From assembly GCA_963760935.1 (NCBI GenBank), contig CAVXFB010000008.1:930001-994000 (forward strand): a DNA stretch of 64,000 nucleotides, in the 5' to 3' direction. Positions 43,705 to 53,800 of the stretch are shown here, in pieces. The DNA is from CAVXFB01 sp963760935 (GTDB lineage: Bacteria; Planctomycetota; Planctomycetia; Pirellulales; Thermoguttaceae). The position numbers were made by a program, and so were the translations under genes. Position 1 is the first letter of the stretch; every line of letters starts with the position of its first letter. The notes under the pieces are model-generated. The model made no database searches. It was not told the origin of the DNA and worked only from the letters and a program-made list of their open reading frames with translations.

Positions 43705-44811
43705 CTAGGCCGTTGCGCGTCGAAAACACGCCGCCGACCGATCGTCTCCGGTAAAGAAATCGCCAGGCGCAGGGGAAGGTGGCAGCGGCAGGTTCATACG
43801 GTTCACATGGGAAGGTAACAGAAAACCCAACGCAACCAATGCGCGGTCAAACATGAATTCAAAACGCCGGGCGCTTCTCTCCACGGCCGCCGCAATCTTC
43901 TCGGCTGGCACGGGGGCTTCCAGTGCAGCTTCCACTGCAGCTAGCATGGCAGGAATCGAGCCTTGCTCAAAAAACCGCACGGCTCCTTTGAGTTCCGGGT
44001 AGTCTTCCTGATCTTGCGACGATTCGGACAATACTTGCACGCCAAGCGTCAGGCACTCCTGAATGCGAGGCATTTCCAACAGCGCATTGTTGTAGTAATG
44101 CAGGTTAATTACCAGCCGCGCCTGCTTGATAATCTCTCGCACGTCACGACCGAAAACCTCGCTCACGACGCGGACATCGAAATGCTGCTGGAGAGCATCA
44201 AGCATCTCCCGGCGACGAGGGCAACCTGCGCTGTCACCGTAGAACAAGATGTCAAACGTCTTCTCAGATGAGCACGTCGGTTGGCCGAAGTTTACCGATG
44301 CGCCAACGGGAAGATAATGCACCTGGGGATAGGCGACACCCTTCCCTGCCAGGAAATCCACATTCACGAGCGAGTATTCCAAGACGGCCAGTGACCGTTT
44401 CAGTGTCTTGAGATAACGATTGGTAAACCAACGGGGGCTCACCGATTGCTCCATTTGAAACGCTATGCGTTTTTCCCCCGGCGGTAGTCTTCGGAACATT
44501 TGCGGACATATTGTCACGTAGCAATCACGGTGAAAGTCTCTCGGAGCCTCAGTCAGAATCTCGACCTCCCAGCCATGAGCTTGCAGGCGGTCTGCCACAA
44601 GATGCGCAACGTACAGGGTGTGCCGGGTAGCCAAAACGCCCCAGCGCGGCCGATAGAAGGGCTCCTTATGGCCGTATACGATGCAACCGGCCTTTGCATC
44701 TCCATTGTGTGCCCTTATTCGCCCGATCAAGTCGCCAAAGTCTCCCCGCATTACGTAGCGGGCAGCATTCCGCGCACGGCGCACTATTTGTGCTAAGCTC
44801 TTCATACGCAT
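43705..44811 (-). CDS. Glycosyltransferase-like protein (GT-B fold, CgeB-like)
   Basis: About 368 aa; the start is uncertain, with GTG 44850 or ATG 44805 also possible. RWGVLATRHTLYVAHLVADRLQAHGWEVEILTEAPRDF is the N-terminal Rossmann half. FDILFYGDSAGCPRRREMLDALQQHFDVRVVSEVFGRDVREIIKQARLVINLHYYNNALLEMPRIQECLTLGVQVLSE is the C-terminal nucleotide-sugar-binding half in the CgeB/GT1 style. No signal peptide. It probably acts in polysaccharide or glycoprotein synthesis. Confidence 0.7.
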   Translation of the reverse strand: MRMKSLAQIVRRARNAARYVMRGDFGDLIGRIRAHNGDAKAGCIVYGHKEPFYRPRWGVLATRHTLYVAHLVADRLQAHGWEVEILTEAPRDFHRDCYVTICPQMFRRLPPGEKRIAFQMEQSVSPRWFTNRYLKTLKRSLAVLEYSLVNVDFLAGKGVAYPQVHYLPVGASVNFGQPTCSSEKTFDILFYGDSAGCPRRREMLDALQQHFDVRVVSEVFGRDVREIIKQARLVINLHYYNNALLEMPRIQECLTLGVQVLSESSQDQEDYPELKGAVRFFEQGSIPAMLAAVEAALEAPVPAEKIAAAVERSARRFEFMFDRALVALGFLLPSHVNRMNLPLPPSPAPGDFFTGDDRSAACFRRATA

Positions 44812-44925
44812 TTGCACATCGAATTGAGGCACACCCACCCGATCGGACACTGCTAGACTATGGCAAGTCTCGCGCAGCAGTCGAGCCTGGAATATGCTTC
44901 GGAATGCGCATTAGGCGAGTTCGAG

Positions 44926-47199
44926 CTAGTGATAAGGCAACAGCCTATTTTGCGGGGACCGAAGACTACCGGAGGCAGCATAATCGGTACAGCCGTCACC
45001 GCTTCTGAACAGCCGAGCACGAACCGGCTGCGCCACGGACCGTGACGATCTCGTCACAGATTGAGCCAGTCTCCGTCCGTCTCGAACACAAAGTCGAGCG
45101 GGTCCACTCGCGTTAGAGTGTCCAGGCCGCCTGCGGCTGGATGTGGCGTGAACTCGCTGCATGTTGGAGAGTTCAACCGAGTAGAAATAGGCTGCCAGTC
45201 GGGCCAAATTGCCTTGGACGTTTAACGAATCGTCCGCAGCCGAATCGTGCAGAACTACTTCATCGCCACCGCTTCCACCTGTGATGCTGGTCTTTTCGGT
45301 GCCGTAGACGTTCACCGTATAACTGGCTGTCTGGATCGTGCCTGTCATTGGCGACAGGTCGATCTGCTGCTTGGCGGTCGAGCCTGTAATCTCAGCCGTA
45401 TCTTTGCCCAATCCACCATCGAAGGTGATGGTGTTAACGCTGGCAGGGTCGAAGGTATGACTTTCTCCATTTAAGATGACCGTAGTTGTGGCCGCATTGA
45501 ACTGGAAGCTGTCGTTGCCGTTTGTCCCGCGAACAGTCACCACGCTACCGTCCTGGACGACTTGCTGCGTGACGACCGGCGGAGTCGGATCAGGCGTGCC
45601 GGCCTTCCTTTCGGCAACGGCGATGATCTGGCGAATGACGGCACACCACTGGCTCGACCCGACTGGCTGAGTTGTCGTCGCTAACAGCCGATTGTAGATG
45701 TACTCGGGGCGTAACCCCAATTCACGGAAGTTCTGGCTGGCGATGTTCTGCGATGCTCCAAGGGTAATCCCCGAGATTATGTTGGAACCTCCATCAAGCA
45801 ACGCAGCCGGCTGCCGCTCAGCGATCTGGTACGCGCCCGCCGATAGGTTTCTGAACTCGTACCAGCCATTGTCATCGGTCCAGGCATCCTGCTTGGCCCC
45901 TGTGCTGGTGTTGGTCAGGTTGATCTTTACTCCCGGCACACCTTCGTTGGCATCAGCCTTGTAGTTCCTGTTCGTGTCGGCGTAGACGAAGCCGGAAACC
46001 CGACCGATCTGCCCCACAGTAATCGTGAAGGAACCTTCTGACGAGCTTGCTCCATTCTCAGTTGCCGTTACGCCAATCGTGTAGCTGGCTGCCGTGGCCG
46101 CTGAAGGGATCGTCATTCCCGCTGCCACACTCACCACACCGGTGCCAGAGTTGATTGTGAACAAGCCACTGGGATTGGTGCTCAGTGAATAGGCGACTGC
46201 CCCACCGGGATCGGTCGAACTGGCGGTGATGCCCACGAGCGTGCCCGCCCCAGCCCCTTCACTGACCACGTTGGCCGTTACGTCGGTATCCACTGGCGTT
46301 GTTGGCAGCACGTCGTTCACATTGATCGCGAAGGAACTTTCCGGTGAGGGTATGTCGTTCTCAATTGCCGTTACACCGATCGTATAGCTTGAGGCCGTGG
46401 TCACCGAGGGAATCGTCTTGCCTGCCGCTACGCTCACCACGCCCGTACTATGGTCAATGGCGAACAGGTCGCTGGGATTGGTCGTCAGCGAATACGCGAC
46501 CGCCCCGCCGGAACTGGTTGAATTAGCGGTGATGCCCACGAGGACGCCAGTCCCAGCCCCCTCGTCTACCGCGTTTGTCGTCGGATCAGTGTCCACCGGT
46601 GTTGTAGGCGTGACATCGTCGATCGTGATCTCGCCATCCGTCGAATCGGCCCCAGCGATTGGCGGTGGGCTAACCGGGGTGTCGTTCTCAACTACGCTGC
46701 TTAACTGCGCCTGCTGGAAGTCAATCGTGATGGTTTGGCCAACAGATGCTGTAGGGGAAATGGCGAACTGGATGGTCACGAGACTTCCCGCGCCGGCTGG
46801 CAAGGCGGTGTTGCCGAAAACGGTAATTGAAATGGTTGCCGTAGGATCGCCAGAGAAGTCCGGGTCTGACGCCGTGTGCGTGAATGTCGCTATTGTCGCA
46901 GCACCACTGCCGGTCGGCCACACCGTTCCCGGCGCAATCTTGCCGGTGTCTATTTGCTGATACGTATACGTGTCGCCGATACTCAGGTATATTTCGTCGT
47001 ATTTGACCACCAACTCAGCGCTGCGAATCCCGCTGCCTTCGTCGATGTTGATGGGGGCGACGACACTTCCGCCGGGCGACCCGACGAGACTCTGCGGGAT
47101 GTTCACCGCGCCTGCCGCCGTGGCTAGCGCCTCGACGCCGCTAAGCATACATCTTGGTTCCAACGCCTCGAAGCGACGCCAATTTCGTTGCTTGGCCAT
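44926..47199 (-). pseudogene. Secreted cadherin/SdrD-like adhesin with 3' frameshift
   Basis: Start ATG 47199, MAKQRNWRRFEALEPRCMLSG (planctomycete signature). Domains in order: cohesin-like (VVAPINIDEGSGIRSAELVVKYDE), two cadherin-like repeats (NAVDEGAGTGVLVGITANS...), an SdrD-B/CNA-B-like domain (GRVSGFVYADTNRNYKADANEGVPG), then a calcium-binding beta-roll-like part. After YFYSVELSNMQRVHATSS the frame goes into Arg-rich nonsense, while the +1 frame reads AGGLDTLTRVDPLDFVFE and stops at 45054 with ETDGDWLNL. So a one-base indel near 45131-45136 displaces the true C-terminus. It could be a sequencing error. Exported to surface or secreted. Confidence 0.75.
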
Positions 47200-47855
47200 G
47201 TTCCCGACCCTCATGTATGCCGCCGAGCGCGGGTGAAAAGCATCCTCCATCATAACTAGTACGTACACCGGTTGTAAACTAGGAGGAATGCGCGAGTCAG
47301 AACGATTGTTTTGCACGCGATACCCCACCCACGGTGGGTTGCGGAATAATTGGCAACCATACCGCAGGGTGGTTTTATCGCCGCTCTGTGACGGTCGTAG
47401 ACGCTGCATTGATTTTTCTAATTTTCCCATCCCCCCTATTGACAAGCGATTTCACGCTGCTATAGGCTAACGGAATCCCGTTTTAGCGGGGGCGCGGTTA
47501 CGCAGAATTGAGGGCTGCTCAGATGGGTTTGGCACCTGCTCGTCGCCCCGCATTCTTTCGCCTTGTTCTGCGCGAAGCGTCTATCCACTCGTTCAGCGAG
47601 GCTCGTCCTGTCTGCGGTTCGCACAGTGTTGCAGGGATAACGAGGCGAGGGCGTTTCTTCGAGGTCGCGGCGCGACGAGGGATCAGACGTGATGAAAAGA
47701 TGGGGACTGGCTCCGAGCCAACTCGCGCACACTACGGGAACTCAGCGTTCGGCGAGGTGCCTGTCCCCATTTCTTCACTCAACGGAACGGCTTCGAGGCA
47801 AGTTGAAAAGCTCACAAGAAAGATTCACTCCTTTTGCTCAGAGGGGACCATAGCA
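47200..47855. other. Divergent intergenic stretch between two giant secreted-protein genes
   Basis: 656 bases. Contains a sigma-70-like promoter (47439-47466) pointing to the plus-strand gene and a small hairpin (CCCG-TTTTAG-CGGG) just downstream. An open frame joined to the following gene (from 47508) reads as non-coding and is excluded. Confidence 0.45.
47439..47466 (+). promoter_or_regulatory. Sigma-70-like promoter candidate
   Basis: TTGACA at 47439-47444, 16-base spacer, TATAGG at 47461-47466. It lies 390 bases before the ATG of the 2,791-aa gene, implying a long leader. Prediction only. Confidence 0.4.
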
Positions 47856-50800
47856 ATGTTTCGCGCATCCAGTTTGCAGAAAGCCTCCAGCCGACGGAAG
47901 GGCCGCCTAGGCAACTCGTCAACTACCAAGAATGGATCGAGCGTTCACCATCGCCGTTTGGTTTGCGAAATGTTGGAAGAGCGGTGCCTCTTGTCGTCAG
48001 TTACATTATCGATTGGCGATAACCCCCACATTGCTAAGCCCAGAACAGGGGAACAAGACTCGCTTTTCAGCGTGTCACTTTCAGCGGCCAGCACCAGCAA
48101 AGTTACCGTGTCATACAACACTGCCGATGGAACGGCCACCGGCGGAAGCGACTATGCGACCACCACCAACGGCACATTGGAGTTTGAACCCGGTGAAACG
48201 AGAAAAACCATCAGAGTGCCGATTTACGCCAAAGCGCAGTCTAACGAGACTTTTCTCGTCAACCTCTCCTCGCCCGTCAACGCCACCATCGCAAAAGAAC
48301 AGGGGATCGGCACTATCAAGAACTCCGTCGCTGAAATGACAGTGACCGTCAAAGACACTCACGGAAACTCGCTGATTCCGTTTGTGGGCGATCGCACGAT
48401 TCAGGTACGAACTGATGACAACCAAGTCTATTTTGCACCTGACTTCGACCCTGGCGCGATTATGACTCTAGCCACGGCTAACGATGTTGGCTATAGCGGC
48501 AAGGAAGATTACGACAATTTGCATACGTATGAAGCCAAGTCCAGTCCGATTTTGCTGCAAGTATTCTCCAGCACCGGCGAAGAAGTTGCGTCTGGATTGT
48601 TATCGGGATGGTGGGCAGCCACTGATGTCACATTCGACTTGCCGGCAGCGGGCCATTACATTGTCCGATGTTGTGCAACTTTGCAGATTGACTATGGGGT
48701 CTACCAAGAAGATCCAGGAATTCTGTCTCCAGTGTACGGACCGACTCTGAAAGAGGGAATCAATTACGTACAAGGTATGCAGGACTATGGCCCTCTGGAG
48801 TTTACCGAAGTCAAATGGGAGTCACCTCTGCTTGCCCCCGGCGGCAAGGGGGGGTGGTACTACTCTTGTCGCAGCACATTTCCAATAGCGGTTGCCTCTG
48901 AAACATATGTTACACCTGGTGAATCCGATCATGTCGTCTTTGCACTGCCGCAGGATGCAGACGATGTGGAGACGCTTGCTTCGGCCTTCGCGCATCCAGA
49001 GAAGTCAGGCAGCCTTTCGGTCAGTTCTGAGAAGTGGGACGGCAAGAACTTTGGTTTTTCCCAAGTGATGAAAAGCGGGATAAAGGATGTTCTCAGCGAT
49101 AGTTTTAATCTTGACGAGGCAGTAACGTCCAATAGCTTAATATTGACCGGTGCTTCCACACTTATTTACTCCGCCGCCACCACGGGCGAGGTGCAAGCGG
49201 ATACTCTCGAAAAGGCGGGGCTCACCTGGGGAACCAGTCAGGCGGTATGCTGGTCCCTGGGGATAACCGCTGGATCGGCGCCATATGTTGCCGTGGGAGT
49301 CGTAGCCGCGTTCGCAGCGGATAGGGCGATTGCCGCGGTGGATAGCGCTATTCTTAGTGACCAAATTGAGACTGCGGCAGTTGACGATCTGGAGGTGACC
49401 GCAATTCCACAGGGCGACGAACTCGACGTTTACGTCCGCAATCTCGGAAATGAGATTCTTAACGTGAGCCTTGCAAGAATGAAAGACGCGCAATCGCAGT
49501 CGTGGTCACAATACGGGGTCGCGCAGTCTTTGGATACTGATGACGTGTTCGTGTTTAAGAATGTACCTAAAGAGTGGCTTAACCGGCACTGGAATGCGAA
49601 TGGTCTGGATCACCCGCAAATTGTGTTCGATGCGCATCTTGCGGGGAAGTTCGGTCAGCAACACGTTGTCCACGATACAATAGACATCATGCAGGATCAG
49701 GCCCAATTCGCAATCGGTGCAGGCATCGACTGGCTGCGTACTCAGCAACGTCAGGGTTCAGGAACAGACAAGGGTTCCTGGTCCAATGATAGCGCAAATA
49801 CTGCGATGGCCGTCCTTGCAATGCTTAACGCCGGCTACAAGGAAACCGATTCGGCCGTCAGCGACGGAATCGCCTTTATACGGCGGCAGATTAAGGCAGA
49901 CGGGAGCGTTCGTGTGAACGATACCAAGGACGATCCGGGAACTTATACTTACCGCACGGCAATTGCTATTCTCCCATTGGCCGCTACACATAATGGCGAT
50001 TATCGCGACGACATTGTGAAGCTGCGAAGTTGGCTTATCGGGGCACAACTCAATTCAGGTGTTAATACCGGCGGTTTCGGCTACGCGGCCGGAGGCCGTG
50101 CCGATCTCTCGAACACCCAGTGGGCGTTGATGGGCCTCAAGGCAGCAGATCGCGAGTTGAAGGCAGCAGATAGCGAGTTTGTCGAAGCAACGACTACGTA
50201 TAACCAAGCCTTGATCTTTCTCGACAGATGTCGAAATGCGGCGGATGGCGGCAGCGCGTATACTCCCGGCGGCGCGACCATGCGGACTATGACAGCAGCT
50301 TCAGTGTGGAGCTACAGCCTGTGCGGCATCGCCCCCGACGATTATCGAGTGAAGGGTGGCTCAGACTGGCTGGAACGCAACTACAGTGTAACTAATACAG
50401 GTGGCGCGGCGAGTTCCGAATACTACTATAAGGTGACCCTCGCAAAGGCTCTGGTGATGAGCCGCAAAGTGATGCTCGGCGACCACGATTGGTTCGCCGA
50501 CGTTTCGGCCGCGCTGATTAAGGAACAGAACAAGACCGTGGGAAGCAGCGCATACGGTAGCTGGCCGGATGTCGGCATGGCGGGTGCCGACATGAGCACG
50601 GCTTGGGCGCTCTTGGCACTGCAAGCGAGCACGCTTCCAGCGGGGGCCGACCTGAGCATGTCGATGATTCTGAAATCCCATGCTGACCTTCACGTCTACG
50701 ATCCAACGGGTAATCACCTTGGGGTCAACTACGTCACGGCCGCACTGGATCAGGACATCCCTGGTGCAACTCTGAAATACTACCTTGATGCCAACCACGA

Positions 50801-53800
50801 CGGTATCTATGACGCAATCGAGGAGAAGACGCCGTCCAACTACTTGGATATTCCCGTGGAGTGGGTTCAGGTCGCCACGCTACCGCAATTGGTCGCGGGA
50901 AGCTATCGAACAGAACTAGTCGGCACCAGCGACGGCACATTCGACCTGGAAATCGAAGGCAATCAGGACGGTACCCCAGTACCTGGTGGCAGTTTTGCTG
51001 GAAGCATCACTGTTGATGATAGGCTGGCGAGTACAGTCACCGTCACGGCAATGGAGGGCGCTCTGACACTAATCGTTGACCCACTTGCCGAAATGCCCAC
51101 GATGGAAGTGGTCCCCGCGAACGCACATGTGTACGTTGCACCAGGAGCAACTGTGCCGAGGACGTTTGAGGTGAAGGAGACGGGCGGCAACATGATGCTG
51201 CACTCCGTCAGCATTTATGCTACCGATTTCGTCGGGCCGTGGGGCACCATTCCGGGTTCTTCAATCACCTTCGACGTGAATGATTTTGATGTGGCTGCGG
51301 GGGCCACACAAGTCGTCACCGCTTCGTATCCTGTACCGGGTGATTTCGAGGGGTCGGTGTCAGGAACGATTGTAGTCGAATCAACCGACGGCGGTACGAA
51401 GTCGATAGCTGTCACCATAGAATCGAATCCGCTGTATGTCACTGGTTTCACACCGGCGGCAAGCGGTTTCACTGTGCAGTTCAATCGCGCGATCGACCCC
51501 ACGGTGTTGAACCTCTACGACAGCGAGAGCCATGTCTTTGGGGCCTCGGATGTTGTCGTGAAGGATTCGGCGAACAAGGTTGTTCCCGGAACGCTTCTTG
51601 TGATTGCCCCGGATCAAATCCAGTTTGTTGCGACTGGCGGCGTTTTGGCGGCAGGCACGTACACCGTGACATTGCGAAGTGCAACGGACGGCTTCAAGGA
51701 CCAAGTGACAGGCCAATTGCTCGATGGCGAGTATAGCGGCACCTTCCCATCCGGTGATGGCACTCCTGGCGGAAACTTCGTCTACGACACATTCGCCGTC
51801 GCTGCTCCAAAGCCAATCGTTGTCAGCCTGCCCGATTTTGCCCGTGGCCCCGGCCAGCGCGTCAATGTGCCATCCTATGATCCGAATCACGCGCCACCGC
51901 TAGACGAGGACCTGAACCAAGCCGGACTGCCAATCCGACTGAGCAACGCCAACGGCGTTACCTCGCTGATGTTGATGGTGAAATATGATCCGGCACTCCT
52001 GACGATCACCGATGTGCTCAGCGGCCTAGTGCCGGGAACAAGGACGAGCGACAACCAACTCCTTGGTTCGGTGGTGTACGATCTTTCGACGCCAGGGCAG
52101 GTTGGTTTGCTCTTCTATACCACGCAGCCATTGACCGGCACCAACGTCACAATTGCTCGGCTGAGCGCTATGGTGCCTGAATCAGCGGATTCGCTTTACG
52201 GGTCGGCCGGTGTATTGCATATTGCCAGTGTCAGCGTGAATGGAAGCACTGACTATGCCACAGCAGATGATGCCGTGGAAGTGGTGGCACTGCCCGGCGA
52301 TGCCAACATGAATGGAGTGTACGATGACCAGGACGCCTCGTTAATCGCTCGTGTGGCCGCAGGACTCGACAACGGCTTCGCTGCTACGCCGCCCTGGCCG
52401 AATCCGGTGATTCCCGGAACAACAACGCCGCTTACGCCAACGGCCACCTATCCTTTGATCGACCCACTGATTCTCGGCGACATCACGGGCAACGGCACCA
52501 TCAGCGGCCTTGACGCTAGCTATGTTGCCGAAAAGGCACTGTATGAGTTTGAAGGAAGAACGACGAACGTCCCATTCATCCCGCCGCTTCGGGCAGAAAT
52601 CACCAACCATGCGCCGGTGCTCGACAACAGCGGCACCGTGATACTGCCGACGATCAGCGAGGACAACACCGATCCCGCTGGCATCTCGGTCCAAGACCTT
52701 ATTGCCAGCAGCGTCAGACCGGTAGAGCAGCCGGTGCTGATGATTACGGACCCGGACAGCGGCGCGTTGAAAGGCATCGCAATTACGGGGCTGACGGACA
52801 CAAATGGCACGTGGCAGTTCAACACCGGGACCGGCTGGACCGATTTGGGGCCAGTATCGGATACGTCCGCTCTCTTGCTGCGATCAACCGACCTGCTGCG
52901 ATTCGCGCCGGACGGCATGAATGGCAGCGCAGACACAATCACCTTCCGGGCCTGGGATCAGACCGGCAGCACTTCCGGTCAACAGGGAACCAAGTTTGAC
53001 GCCTCCGTCAACGGGGGCAGTAGCCCCTTCAGCACTGCCTGGGAGACAGCTTCGATCATAGTCGCGCCGGTGAACGACGCGCCAGTGGTAACGGTTCCTG
53101 GAACGCAGACCGTCAACGAGGATACGGACCTCTATGTAACCGGGATGGCAGTCTCTGACGTAGATGCTGCAAATGACCCAATTATGGTGACGCTCACGAC
53201 AACACACGGTATCCTCACACTGAGGACCGACGTGACTGGCGGCATCGAGGCAGGCGAAATTGTTGGCAACGGCACAGGGGCGATAACCGTTACCAGTACG
53301 GTAGCCAAGATCGACGCAACTCTTGGCGCTTCTCAGGGGCTGAAGTATCGCGGCAGCCAGGATTACAACGGGCCGGACAGTCTAACAGTAACGGCCAATG
53401 ACCAAGGACATAATGGTCTGGGCAGCCCCTTGAGCGATACGAAGACGGTTGCAATTACCGTCAATGCTGTCAACGATGCACCGGTCCAGACGGGAACTGC
53501 GCCGAGTCCGATCAACGTTAATGAGGATAGCGCGAACACGACGGCGGTTACGCTAGGGATGGGCGGTCTAGCGTATGGAAACGGCGGCGGTTCGGACGAA
53601 TCTGGACAAACGCTGACCTACACGGTCACGGCAATTCCGGCGTTTGCGACGATCTGGAAGAGCGACGGAACGACTCAAGTGACGCCCGGCACAGTGCTCA
53701 CGCTGGTTGAGTTGCAGGGACTGAAGTACAAGACGGTGCCCGACGCCAACGGGAGCGGTAACCTGATCTGGACGGTTGTGGACAACGGGAGCGGCGTAGC

